This document shows, in pieces, positions 15,672 to 24,662 of a stretch of 64,000 bases of DNA. Location of the stretch: NCBI RefSeq assembly GCF_000331735.1, contig NC_020126.1, positions 3,534,001 through 3,598,000 on the forward strand. Direction: 5' to 3'. Within the stretch, counting starts at the first letter, position 1; each line of letters begins with the position of its first letter. The notes under the pieces are model-generated. The model was not told where the DNA came from and searched no databases. It worked only from the letters and a program-made list of their open reading frames with translations. Both the position numbers and the translations under genes were made by a program. Origin of the DNA: Myxococcus stipitatus DSM 14675 (GTDB lineage: Bacteria > Myxococcota > Myxococcia > Myxococcales > Myxococcaceae).

Positions 15672-18128
15672 GTGGCCGTGCTCCTCGAGGATCTTCGCTA
15701 CGCCGTCCGGTTGTTGCTCAAGAGCCGGGGCTTCGCCGCCGTCTCCATCCTCACGCTGGCGCTGGCCATCGGCGCGAACACCGCCATCTTCAGCGTCGTG
15801 CATGGCGTGTTGCTGCGTCCGCTGCCGTACCCGGAGCCGGAGCAGCTGGTCCAGGTGGTGCGAGTGAGCGAGCAGGGGCGGAGCGCCATCCACTCCATTG
15901 GCCAGTACGTGCAGATGACGGCGGAGGGCTCGCCCTTCGCGCAAGTGGCCGCGCACGAGCTGCTCCCGGCGGGCTTCAACCTCGTGGGAGATGGGCTGCC
16001 GGAGCGCCTGTCTGGCATCCGGGTGTCGCGCAGCTTCTTCGACACCTTCGGGACGCGGCCCTTGCTGGGGCGCGGCTTCCTCCCGGAAGAGGATGTCGTG
16101 GGCGGCCCGCGCGTGGTGGTGCTGAGCCACGGGCTGTGGCTGCGCCGCTTCGGGGGCGCGCCGGACATCATCGGCCGCTCCATTCCCCTCAACGACGAGC
16201 CCTACACCGTGGTGGGCGTCGCGGCCGAGTCCTTCCACTATCCCCGCGAGGCGCAGCTGTGGGTGCCCGCGCAGCTGGACCTGACGAACGACGAGGACTC
16301 CAACTTCCTCGCCGTCACGGGGCGGCTGCGCCAGGGGCTGTCCGAGGAGGGCTCGAGCGCGTCGCTGCTGTCGCTGGGGCAGCGGCTGCGCGCGGACAAG
16401 CCGCAGCTCCTGGACGCGAAGGAGCGCTTCGTCGCCGAGGACTTGAAGACGTACCTGGCGGGAGACCTGCGGCTCGCGCTGTGGGTGCTGCTGGGGGCGG
16501 TGGGGCTGGTGCTGCTCATCGCCTGTGTGAACCTGGCCAACCTGCAGCTGGCGAGGTCCGCGTCGCGGCAGCGGGAGCTGGTGGTGCGCGCGGCGTTGGG
16601 GGCCGCGCCCCGGCGGCTGGTGTGGCAGTTGCTCACGGAGAGCCTGCTGTTGTCGGTGCTGGGCGGTGGCCTGGGCATCCTGCTGGCGGAGCTGGTGTTG
16701 CCCGCGCTCCTGGCCCTGGCGCCCGAGGGGCGGCTGGGAGGAGGCGCGGAGGTGGGGCTCGACGGCGCGGTGCTGGCGTTCTCGGTGGCGGTGTCGCTGC
16801 TGACGGGCGTGCTCTTCGGGCTGTTGCCCGCGTGGCAGGCCTCACGGCCGGACCTCCAGGACGCGCTGAGGCAAGGCGCGCAGCGGGCGACGGCGGGGCC
16901 GGGCAGCGGGCGGACGCGCACGGTGCTGGTGGTGGGGCAGGTGGCGCTCGCGGTGGTGCTGCTCGTGGGCGCGGGGCTGCTCATCCGAGGCTTCGGCTCG
17001 CTGCGAGAGGTGCGCCCGGGGTTCGATGCGAGCGGCGTCCACGTGTTGAAGCTGTCCTTGCCGGACGGGCGTTATGGAGACCCCGCGGCGCTGGAGCGCT
17101 TCCACCACCAGGTGGAGGAGCGGGTGCGCGCGCTGCCGGGCGTGAAGGCCGTGGGCTTCACCCCCGCGCTGCCCATGGAGCTGGGCCCGAGCCTGAGCTT
17201 CGCCATCGACGGGAAGTACGAGGGCCGCGATGACGGAGCCGGCGTGGGGCATGGCGAGTACCGCGCGGTGTCGCCGGGGTACTTCACGGCGCTGGGGCTG
17301 CGGCTCGTGCGCGGCCGGCTGCTCGCGGACACGGACCGGGCGGGGGCTCCGCTCGCGGTGGTCATCAACGAGACGGCGGCGCGCAAGTACTGGCCGGGTG
17401 AGGACCCGGTGGGCAAGAGCATCCGCGTGGCGCAAGGGGTGCCCTCGCTGCAAGACACCGAGCCGCGCCTCGTGGTGGGGGTGGTGTCGGACGTGCGCGA
17501 GAAGGGGTTGGGCGCGGACGTGCCGTCGGTGTTGTACGTGGCCTCGGGACAGGCGGGCGCGGTGCTCACGGGGATGATGGTGCGCGGTCTCCCGCAGAAC
17601 CTGATGGTGCGCGCGTCGGGCGGCCATGCGGCGCTCGTGGCGGCGGTGAAGCAGGAGCTGCACGCGGTGGACTCACGGCAGCCGGTGTCCCAGACGCTGA
17701 TGCTGACGGACTTCGTGGCGGGCACGCTGGGCTCGCAGCGCTTCAACATGGTGCTCTTGGGGTTGATGGCCGCGCTGGCGTTGGTGCTGGCCGCGGTGGG
17801 CATCTACGGCGTGCTGTCCTATCTGGTGAGCCAGCGCACGCGGGAGATGGGCGTGCGGCTGGCGCTGGGCGCGACGCGCACGGAGGTGGTGCGCCTGGTG
17901 CTGCGTCAGGGCTTGGGCGCGGTGGGCCTGGGCGTGGCCCTGGGCTTCGTGGGCGCGCTGGGGCTGACGCGCCTGGTCTCCGGGTTGGTGCACGGCGTGA
18001 GCGCGCTGGACCCATGGGCGTTCGCCGCCGCGCCGCTGCTCTTGCTCGGCGTGGGGTTCGTCGCGACCTGCGTGCCGGCCCTGCGCGCCTCGCGCGTGGA
18101 CCCCATCATCGCGCTCAAGTACGACTGA
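15672..18128 (+). CDS. ADOP-type ABC transporter permease (MacB/FtsX family)
   Basis: 818 residues, GTG start with TAGGAG upstream. It has the layout of ADOP permeases: an N-terminal helix ([21 protein letters not shown]), a MacB-like periplasmic domain, three helices (about 270-400), a fourth helix and second periplasmic domain (about 415-680), and three C-terminal helices, ending [16 protein letters not shown]. These duplicated permeases are common in Acidobacteria and Myxococcales. No ATPase gene is adjacent, which is usual for ADOP proteins. The substrate is unknown. Confidence 0.92.
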   Translation: MAVLLEDLRYAVRLLLKSRGFAAVSILTLALAIGANTAIFSVVHGVLLRPLPYPEPEQLVQVVRVSEQGRSAIHSIGQYVQMTAEGSPFAQVAAHELLPAGFNLVGDGLPERLSGIRVSRSFFDTFGTRPLLGRGFLPEEDVVGGPRVVVLSHGLWLRRFGGAPDIIGRSIPLNDEPYTVVGVAAESFHYPREAQLWVPAQLDLTNDEDSNFLAVTGRLRQGLSEEGSSASLLSLGQRLRADKPQLLDAKERFVAEDLKTYLAGDLRLALWVLLGAVGLVLLIACVNLANLQLARSASRQRELVVRAALGAAPRRLVWQLLTESLLLSVLGGGLGILLAELVLPALLALAPEGRLGGGAEVGLDGAVLAFSVAVSLLTGVLFGLLPAWQASRPDLQDALRQGAQRATAGPGSGRTRTVLVVGQVALAVVLLVGAGLLIRGFGSLREVRPGFDASGVHVLKLSLPDGRYGDPAALERFHHQVEERVRALPGVKAVGFTPALPMELGPSLSFAIDGKYEGRDDGAGVGHGEYRAVSPGYFTALGLRLVRGRLLADTDRAGAPLAVVINETAARKYWPGEDPVGKSIRVAQGVPSLQDTEPRLVVGVVSDVREKGLGADVPSVLYVASGQAGAVLTGMMVRGLPQNLMVRASGGHAALVAAVKQELHAVDSRQPVSQTLMLTDFVAGTLGSQRFNMVLLGLMAALALVLAAVGIYGVLSYLVSQRTREMGVRLALGATRTEVVRLVLRQGLGAVGLGVALGFVGALGLTRLVSGLVHGVSALDPWAFAAAPLLLLGVGFVATCVPALRASRVDPIIALKYD

Positions 18129-18132
18129 GCGC

Positions 18133-20067
18133 TCAGGCGGTGCCGGCGGCCAGGTCCTGGAGCTCCTGCCAGCGCACGTAGAGGCGGTCCACCTCCGCGA
18201 TGGTGGCGTCCAGGTCCTTCTGGAGCTCGGCCACCTTGCCGCCGTTGCTGTAGATGGCGGGGTCGGCGAGCTGGGCTTCGAGGCTCGCCTTGCGCGTCTC
18301 GGCCGCCTCGATGGTGGCCTCCATGCCATCCAGCTCCCGCTGGTCCTTGTAGGAGAGCTTGCCCGCCTTGCGCGCCTGCTTCGGCGGGGCAGGGGGCTCC
18401 TCCTTCTTCGGCGCGGCCTTCGCCGAGGCCGGGGTCGCCGCGGCGGCCTGCGCGTCCGCCTGGTCCTTGAGGCGGCGGTACATCGCGTAGTTGCCCTCGT
18501 AGCGCGTGACGCGGCCCTCGCCCTCGAAGGTGAGGATGCTGGTGGCCACCTTGTCGAGGAAGTAGCGGTCGTGCGTGACGAGCAGCGTGCTGCCGCCGAA
18601 GTCCAGCAGCAGCCGCTCCAGGACGTTGAGCGTGACGATGTCCAGGTCGTTGGTGGGCTCGTCCAGCACCAGCACGTTGGCGCCCTCCAGGAACAGGCGC
18701 GCCAGCAGCAGCCGGTTGCGCTCGCCGCCGGACAGGGCCTTCACCTTCATGCGCTGCATGGGCACGGGGAACAGCAGGTCGTCCAGGTAGTCGCGCAGGG
18801 CCACCTTCTGGTCCCCCAGCTCCACCCAGTCCTCGCCCTGCGAGGCCGCGTCGTACACCGTCAGCTCCGGGTCCAGCTGCGCCCGGTTCTGGTCGTAGTA
18901 TGCCACCTTCGTGTTCTTCCCGATGACGAGCTTGCCGCCGTCCGGAGGCAGCTCCCCCAGCAGCACGCGCAGGAAGGTCGTCTTGCCCACGCCGTTGGGG
19001 CCCACCAGGCCCACGCGCTCGCCGCGCTGGAGCCGGAAGTCCACCTTGCTGAGCACCTTGCGGTCGCCGAAGGACTTCTCCAGTCCCTCCGACTCGATGA
19101 CGGTGTGGCCCAGGCGGGGCGCGGCCATCACCCGGAGGTCCGCGACCTTGGGCCGCTGGAAGCCCTTCTCCGCCATCAGCTTCTGCGCCCGCTCGATGCG
19201 CGCCTTGCTCTTGGTGCGCCGCGCCTCGGGGCCTCGGCGCAGCCACGCCACTTCCTGCGCAATCCACCGCTCGCGCTTGTGCTGCGCGACTTCGGCGTTC
19301 TCCTGCGCCACCATCTTCTGCTCGACGTAGGCCTGGTAGTTGCCCGGATAGGACGTGACGCCCTCGCCCGGGTTGATTTCGACGATGCGGTCCACCAGCC
19401 CGTCCAGGAAGTAGCGGTCGTGCGTGACGAGCAGCAGCGCGCCGGGCAGCTTGTCCAGCTCCTCTTCCAGCCAGTCCACGGTGTCCGCGTCCAGGTGGTT
19501 GGTGGGCTCGTCCAGCAGCAGCAGGTCCGGCCGCGTGAGCAGCGCGCGGGCAATGGCCACGCGCTTGCGCAGGCCCCCGGAGAGCTGCGCCACGGGGCGG
19601 TCCCAGTCCTTCACGCCCAACCGGTCCAGCAGCGTCTTGGCGTGGTGCTCGGTGTCCCAGCCGCCCATCTGCTCGATGCGGTCCGACAGCGTGGCCAGCT
19701 GCTCCATCAGCTTCTCTTGCGCGGCGCCGGCGGGCGTGGACTCCAGCCGCTTCGCCAGGTCCGCCTGGGCGGCCAGCGCCTCGCGCAGCGGCCCCTGCGC
19801 CACGGACAGCTCCGAGGCCACCGTGGCGCCCTCGGCGAACACCGGCTCCTGCGGCAGGTACGTGACGCGGGCCTGCCGGCGCAGCTGGAGCTCCCCCGTG
19901 TCCGCGCGGGCCGCGCCGGCGAGAATCTTCATCAGGGACGACTTGCCGGAGCCGTTGACGCCCACCAGGCCCACGCGCTCGCCCTCTTCGATCGTGAAGG
20001 TGAGGCCCTGGAAGACAGTGCGGCTGCCGAAGCTGAGCTGGACGTTGGCGGCGCGAAGCAGCGTCAC
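18133..20067 (-). CDS. uup: ABC-F family ATPase, Uup-like
   Basis: 644 residues with two ABC domains and no membrane segment. Domain 1: Walker A GVNGSGKSS, signature LSGGLRK, Walker B LLLLDEPTNHLD. Domain 2: GPNGVGKTT, LSGGERN, VLVLDEPTNDLD. A linker rich in Arg/Lys joins them, and the end (from about 575) is a coiled coil, LDGMEATIEAAETRKASLEAQL, as in Uup's DNA-binding tail. ABC-F proteins act on the ribosome, and Uup also affects transposon excision. GTG start with AGGAG. It follows EF-G by 87 bases with a terminator hairpin between. Confidence 0.9.
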   Translation of the reverse strand: MTLLRAANVQLSFGSRTVFQGLTFTIEEGERVGLVGVNGSGKSSLMKILAGAARADTGELQLRRQARVTYLPQEPVFAEGATVASELSVAQGPLREALAAQADLAKRLESTPAGAAQEKLMEQLATLSDRIEQMGGWDTEHHAKTLLDRLGVKDWDRPVAQLSGGLRKRVAIARALLTRPDLLLLDEPTNHLDADTVDWLEEELDKLPGALLLVTHDRYFLDGLVDRIVEINPGEGVTSYPGNYQAYVEQKMVAQENAEVAQHKRERWIAQEVAWLRRGPEARRTKSKARIERAQKLMAEKGFQRPKVADLRVMAAPRLGHTVIESEGLEKSFGDRKVLSKVDFRLQRGERVGLVGPNGVGKTTFLRVLLGELPPDGGKLVIGKNTKVAYYDQNRAQLDPELTVYDAASQGEDWVELGDQKVALRDYLDDLLFPVPMQRMKVKALSGGERNRLLLARLFLEGANVLVLDEPTNDLDIVTLNVLERLLLDFGGSTLLVTHDRYFLDKVATSILTFEGEGRVTRYEGNYAMYRRLKDQADAQAAAATPASAKAAPKKEEPPAPPKQARKAGKLSYKDQRELDGMEATIEAAETRKASLEAQLADPAIYSNGGKVAELQKDLDATIAEVDRLYVRWQELQDLAAGTA

Positions 20068-20093
20068 GGTGTCTTTGACTCCTGGAAAGGCGA

Positions 20094-20123
20094 AAGGCGC
20101 CCCTCACTCAAGAGGGACGCCTT
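20094..20123 (-). terminator. Hairpin terminator after the EF-G gene
   Basis: On the minus strand AAGGCG(T)CCCTC pairs with GAGGG(G)CGCCTT around a 6-base loop, followed by TCGCCTTTCC. It ends about 30 bases after the EF-G stop and before the ABC-F start. Confidence 0.65.
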
Positions 20124-20154
20124 CCTTACAGCCTGGACGTCGAGATGGCGCGGA

Positions 20155-22269
20155 CTACTTGCGCGCCGCCTGCTCCGCCGCCTGCTTCTCCTTGTACGCG
20201 GCCATCAGGGCCTCGGACTCGTTGCGCGGCACCGGCGTGTACTTGGCGAACTCCATCGTGAACTCGCCCTTGCCCTGCGTCGCGGAGCGAAGGTCCGTGG
20301 AGTAGCCGAACATCGTGTTCAGCGGAACCTCGGCCACCGCCGTCACGTAGCCCTCGGCGGTCTCCGTGGAGAGGATGGTGCCGCGGCGCTGGTTGAGCTG
20401 GCCGACGACGGAGCCCTGGAAGTCTTCGGGCGCCGTGACTTCCACCTTCATCATCGGCTCGAGGATGATGGGCTTCGCGGCGGCGTAGCCCTCACGGAAG
20501 CCCATGATGGACGCCGTCTTGAACGCCATTTCGGACGAGTCGACCGCGTGGAACGCGCCGTCGTTGATGACGACGCGGACACCGACGACGGGGAAGCCGA
20601 TGAGGCTGCCCTTCTTGACGGCCTCGGCGAAGCCCTTGTCGCACGCGGGGATGAACTCGCGCGGAATCGAGCCACCGACGATGTCGTCCACGAACTCGTA
20701 CTGCTGCACGGCGTCCGAGGGCAGCGGCTCGATGTAGCCGCACACGCGCGCGAACTGACCGGAACCGCCGGTCTGCTTCTTGTGCGTGTAGAAGAACTCG
20801 CCCTTCTGGCTGATGGTCTCGCGGTACGCCACCTGGGGCTTACCCGCCTTGACCTCGCACTGGTACTCGCGCTTCATGCGCTCGATGTAGATCTCCAGGT
20901 GCAGCTCACCCATGCCGCGGATGATGGTCTGCCCGGACTCTTCATCGCGGTGCACGCGGAAGGTGGGGTCTTCCTTCGTGAAGCGGTTGAGCGCCTTGGA
21001 GAAGTTCTGCAGCGCCGAGCGGTCCTTGGGCTCCACGGCGAGCGAAATCACCGCGTCCGGGACGTGCATGGACGTCATCGTGTAGCTCACCGAACCATCG
21101 GTGAACGTGTCGCCGGAGGCGCACTCGATGCCGAACAGCGCGACGATGTCGCCGGCCGTCGCGTCGTTGATGTCGTCCATCTTGTTGGAGTTCATCCGGA
21201 CGATGCGCGGAACCTTGACCTTCTTCTGGTTCACCTGGTTGACGATGAAGTCACCCTTGGACACGCGGCCCTGGTAGATGCGCATGTACGTCAGCTGCCC
21301 GTAGCGACCATCTTCCAGCTTGAACGCCAGACCGACGAAGGGCTTCTCCGGGTCCGACTCGAGGATGACCTTCGCCTCGTTGTTCTTCTGGTCCAGCGCC
21401 TCGTTGGTCGCCTCCTTGGGGTTCGGGAGGTAGCCACAGACGGCGTTCAGGAGCAGCTGCACGCCCTTGTTCTTGTAGGCGGAGCCGCACATGACCGGCG
21501 TCATCTTCAGGCCGATGGTGGCCCGGCGGATGGCGGCGATGATGGCGTCGTTCGGGATGACACCGTCGGACAGGAACAGCTCGCCGAGCTGGTCGTCGAC
21601 CTCGGCCACGCCCTCGATCATCTGCTGACGGCGGACCTTGGCCTCGTCCAGCAGCTCGGCGGGGATCTCCTCCTCGCGGATCTTCTCGCCGTTCTCACCG
21701 TCGAAGTAGAACGCCTTCATCTGGATGAGGTCGACCAGGCCCTTGAAGCGGTCCTCGGCGCCGATGGGCAGCTGCAGCTTGACGGGGTGGTGCGCCAGCT
21801 TCTCCTTCAGCTGCGCGGCCACGCGGTCATAGTTCGCGCCAGCGCGGTCCATCTTGTTGACGAACGCGATGCGCGGAACGCGGTAGCGCTTCATCTGCCG
21901 GTCCACCGTGATGGACTGGGACTGGACGCCGGACACCGAGCAGAGCACCAGGATGGCGCCGTCGAGAACGCGCAGGGAGCGCTCCACCTCGATGGTGAAG
22001 TCCACGTGTCCCGGCGTGTCGATGAGGTTGATGTTGAAGTCGCCCCACATCGCATACGTCGCGGCGGACTGGATGGTGATGCCCTTCTCACGCTCCAGGT
22101 CCATCGAGTCCATGACCGCGCCCACGCCGTCCTTGCCGCGGACCTCGTGGATCTCATGGATCTTGCCCGTATAGAACAGGATGCGCTCGGAGAGCGTCGT
22201 CTTGCCCGAGTCGATGTGGGCGGAGATACCGATGTTTCGAATCTTCTCGATGGGTGCGTTGGCGGCCAC
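20155..22269 (-). CDS. fusA: Elongation factor G, mitochondrial-like (spdEFG type)
   Basis: 704 residues from GTG at 22267-22269 (AAGGA upstream). GTPase motifs are [16 protein letters not shown] and NKMD, then domains II-V, ending in a Lys/Ala-rich tail. The G-domain text ([35 protein letters not shown]) resembles mitochondrial EFG1 and the spdEFG group reported from spirochaetes, planctomycetes and deltaproteobacteria more than classical E. coli FusA. It catalyses GTP-driven translocation, or ribosome recycling if it is the second paralogue. It is not in the usual str operon here, which supports a secondary copy. Confidence 0.88.
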   Translation of the reverse strand: MAANAPIEKIRNIGISAHIDSGKTTLSERILFYTGKIHEIHEVRGKDGVGAVMDSMDLEREKGITIQSAATYAMWGDFNINLIDTPGHVDFTIEVERSLRVLDGAILVLCSVSGVQSQSITVDRQMKRYRVPRIAFVNKMDRAGANYDRVAAQLKEKLAHHPVKLQLPIGAEDRFKGLVDLIQMKAFYFDGENGEKIREEEIPAELLDEAKVRRQQMIEGVAEVDDQLGELFLSDGVIPNDAIIAAIRRATIGLKMTPVMCGSAYKNKGVQLLLNAVCGYLPNPKEATNEALDQKNNEAKVILESDPEKPFVGLAFKLEDGRYGQLTYMRIYQGRVSKGDFIVNQVNQKKVKVPRIVRMNSNKMDDINDATAGDIVALFGIECASGDTFTDGSVSYTMTSMHVPDAVISLAVEPKDRSALQNFSKALNRFTKEDPTFRVHRDEESGQTIIRGMGELHLEIYIERMKREYQCEVKAGKPQVAYRETISQKGEFFYTHKKQTGGSGQFARVCGYIEPLPSDAVQQYEFVDDIVGGSIPREFIPACDKGFAEAVKKGSLIGFPVVGVRVVINDGAFHAVDSSEMAFKTASIMGFREGYAAAKPIILEPMMKVEVTAPEDFQGSVVGQLNQRRGTILSTETAEGYVTAVAEVPLNTMFGYSTDLRSATQGKGEFTMEFAKYTPVPRNESEALMAAYKEKQAAEQAARK

Positions 22270-22392
22270 GATCCGGTCCTTCTTTTCTATGAAAGTGCCT
22301 GACGGAACAGAGCAGGCGGGGCCCTTACTTCCCACGGGACTTGGTTTCCAGCCAAATCCGCATGAGGGTGGAGTCCAATACTCCTACCTTTG

Positions 22393-22421
22393 ATTACAGT
22401 CCGGGCTCCTGCAAATATAAA
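22393..22421 (+). promoter_or_regulatory. Likely sigma-70 promoter in the EF-G / SnoaL-like divergent gap
   Basis: ATTACA (22393-22398), 17-base spacer, TATAAA (22416-22421), about 64 bases before the ATG at 22485. This is the most AT-rich patch of the gap 22270-22484. A promoter for EF-G must also lie here but I cannot place it. Confidence 0.5.
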
Positions 22422-22484
22422 CCAAGACCCGAGCGCTCGCAGTCGAGCGGCTCGAGGCTGATTTCTTCAAGAGGTGCATGAACC

Positions 22485-22847
22485 ATGAGTGCGAGCGAAA
22501 ACTTCTCCGTGGCCCGAGCCTGGCTGCACGCCTTCAACGCCCACGACGTGGAGGCGCTGGTGGCCCTCTACGCCGAGGACTGCACCCACACCTCGCCCAA
22601 GATCCGGGTGCTGCACCCGGAGACGGGCGGCAAGCTGGTGGGCCGCCAGGCCCTGGGGACGTGGTGGAGGGAGGCCATCGCCCGGCTGCCTGGCCTTCGC
22701 TACGAGGAGACGGCGCTGACGGCGGACGGGGAGCGCGTCTTCATGGAGTACCTGCGCCACGCGCCGGGCGAGGCGCCCATGCCGGTGGCGGAGGTGCTGG
22801 AGGTGCGCGGGGGCAGGATTGTCGCCTCGCGCGTGTACCACGGTTGA
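22485..22847 (+). CDS. SnoaL-like (NTF2-fold) small protein
   Basis: 120 residues. The NTF2-like pattern is ARAWLHAFNAHDVEALVALY, then AEDCTHTSP, GRQALGTWWREA and a beta C terminus VAEVLEVRGGRIVASRVYHG. Such proteins are single-domain polyketide-cyclase-like or steroid-isomerase-like folds, often with unknown substrate. Cytoplasmic, with no signal sequence. AAGAGGTG precedes the ATG. It could form a unit with the small gene 57 bases downstream. Confidence 0.8.
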   Translation: MSASENFSVARAWLHAFNAHDVEALVALYAEDCTHTSPKIRVLHPETGGKLVGRQALGTWWREAIARLPGLRYEETALTADGERVFMEYLRHAPGEAPMPVAEVLEVRGGRIVASRVYHG

Positions 22848-22904
22848 GGGGGCTTCCCGCCCGGGGAATGGGCTAGGGTGGCGGCGCGGCAGAGGAGGAT
22901 GGAC

Positions 22905-23210
22905 GTGGCGACGAACCCCAGCACCTTCGACAAGGACTTCGGCTACCTGATGCCCTTCCTGGACAAGGTGGCCGCCGCCGCGGCCAGCTTGGAGGATGCC
23001 TCCGCCCGCGAGGAGCTCATCCGGCTGATGGCGGAGGAGAAGGGCCGCTGGGCCCGCGCCCAGGAGCTGCTGCGAGGCGCCTCGGGGGCTTCGGTCCAAG
23101 GCCCCCAGGCTCCGCCGGAGCCGCGCGTGGATCAGACTCCGAGCGCCCGCGCGGGCCTCACGGTGGGCAGCCTGCGCGGGGTGGCGCCGGTGAAGTCCCG
23201 GCGCCGCTGA
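22905..23210 (+). CDS. Small conserved-looking protein of unknown function
   Basis: 101 residues from GTG at 22905. The AGGAGG at 22893-22898 touches an in-frame ATG at 22899 but sits six bases before the GTG, which is the better-placed start. The front half is helical (YLMPFLDKVAAAAASLEDASAREELI, MAEEKGRWARAQELL) and the back half is Pro/Arg-rich and probably disordered. No family recognised. Its stop is 9 bases from the convergent transhydrogenase gene's stop. Confidence 0.65.
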   Translation: MATNPSTFDKDFGYLMPFLDKVAAAAASLEDASAREELIRLMAEEKGRWARAQELLRGASGASVQGPQAPPEPRVDQTPSARAGLTVGSLRGVAPVKSRRR

Positions 23211-23219
23211 AGGCGGACC

Positions 23220-24626
23220 TCAGACAGTGCCGTGCTTGAGGTGGTCCATCGCGTCGAAGGTGGCCGCCTTGTACGCCTCTGTGAGCGTCGGGTAGTTGAA
23301 GCAGGTCTCCAGGAAGAGCCGCGCGGTGGAGCCGGTGAGCATGGCGACCAGGCCCACGTGGACGAGCTCCGAGGCCTGCTCTCCCAGGACGTGGACGCCC
23401 AGCAGCTTGAGGCTCTCCCGGTGGAAGAGCAGCTTCAGCATCCCGCACATCTCCCCGATGATCTGCCCGCGGGGGTTGGTGGAGAAGGGGGCGCGCCCGG
23501 CCACGTACGGGATGCCCTTGGCGCGCAGGCCTTCCTCCGTCTCCCCGGCCATGGAGACCTCGGGGATGGTGTAGATGCCGTAGGGGAGAATCGTGGGCAT
23601 GCGGGTGGGGCCGCCCAGTCCGAACGCGTGCTCCACCGCGATGCGCGCCTGGTCCATGGACGTGGAGGCCAGCGCGGGAAAGCCGATGACGTCGCCCACC
23701 GCGTAGATGTGGGGCACGGACGTCTGGTAGCCCGGGCCCACCTCCACCTGGCCTCGTGAGCCCAGCTTCACGCCCAGCTCGCAGAGCCCCAGGCCCTCCG
23801 TGTTCGCGCTGCGCCCGGAGGCCACCAGCACCTGGTCCGTGGCGACCTCCTCGCCCGAGGACAGCGTCAGGTGGATGGGCGTCTCGCACGCGGCCGGCAC
23901 CTCCACCTTCTCCACCGACTGGCCGAAGCGCATGCGGATGCCCAGGGCCTCCATGCGCTGGGCGAGCAGCGCGGAGAACTCGTCGTCGAGGAAGGGCAGC
24001 AGCTCCGGGCGCAGCTCGACCAGCGTCACCGGGATTCCGAGCGCGGCGAACATGCACGCGTACTCACAGCCGATGACGCCACCGCCCACGACGACGAGCG
24101 AGGTGGGCAGCCGGCCAATCTCCAGCACCTCGTCCGAGTCGTGAACGCGCGGGTCGTCGAAGGGGTAGATGGGCGGGCGGAAGGGCGTGGAGCCGGTGGC
24201 CACCAGGATGAAGGCGCCCTTCAGGTGCAGGTCGGGCTGGCCCTGGCGCGTCACCCGCACGGTGTGCTCGTCCACCAGCGAGCCCGTGCCCAGCACCACC
24301 TGGACGCCGTGGCGCTCCAGGTTGCCCGCGATGCGCGCGCGCTCCATGTCCTTCACCCGCCGCTCGCGGAAGAGGAAGTCGGAGACGGTGGCCTCGTGGC
24401 GCAGCGTCGTCTCCACGCTGTAGAGGCCGCGGGCCTTGAGGCCGGAGAGGTGCAGCGACGTCTCCCGCAGCGTCTTGGAGGGCAGGGTGCCCGTGTTCGC
24501 CGCCGTGCCGCCCAGCACGGGCTCGCGCTCCACCACCGCGACGCGCTTGCCCGCGAGGGCCGCCTGCACCGCCCCCCACTCACCGGCCGGGCCGGAGCCA
24601 ATCACCACCAGGTCGAAGTCCACCAT
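23220..24626 (-). CDS. sthA: Soluble pyridine nucleotide transhydrogenase
   Basis: 468 residues, a flavoprotein of the disulfide-reductase superfamily. FAD-binding VVIGSGPAGEWGA is at the N terminus, and a second dinucleotide motif VVGGGVIGCEYA near 180 binds NAD(P). The usual redox Cys pair is absent: the region reads GGTAANTGTLPSKTLRE, the hallmark of SthA. Later segments AVGDVIGFPALASTSMDQAR and YGIYTIPEVSM also match. It transfers hydride between NADPH and NAD to balance cofactors in the cytoplasm. It follows the double hydrolase gene by 36 bases on the same strand. Confidence 0.93.
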   Translation of the reverse strand: MVDFDLVVIGSGPAGEWGAVQAALAGKRVAVVEREPVLGGTAANTGTLPSKTLRETSLHLSGLKARGLYSVETTLRHEATVSDFLFRERRVKDMERARIAGNLERHGVQVVLGTGSLVDEHTVRVTRQGQPDLHLKGAFILVATGSTPFRPPIYPFDDPRVHDSDEVLEIGRLPTSLVVVGGGVIGCEYACMFAALGIPVTLVELRPELLPFLDDEFSALLAQRMEALGIRMRFGQSVEKVEVPAACETPIHLTLSSGEEVATDQVLVASGRSANTEGLGLCELGVKLGSRGQVEVGPGYQTSVPHIYAVGDVIGFPALASTSMDQARIAVEHAFGLGGPTRMPTILPYGIYTIPEVSMAGETEEGLRAKGIPYVAGRAPFSTNPRGQIIGEMCGMLKLLFHRESLKLLGVHVLGEQASELVHVGLVAMLTGSTARLFLETCFNYPTLTEAYKAATFDAMDHLKHGTV

Positions 24627-24662
24627 GGGGGGAAGGTACGCGAGGCCCCTCCGCCTTTGAAG

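Noticed and set aside
18571-22302. 1243-codon open frame on the plus strand
   Set aside because: It lies antisense to the ABC-F and EF-G genes; it is a product of high GC codon bias and its translation is low-complexity His/Arg/Val/Leu text.
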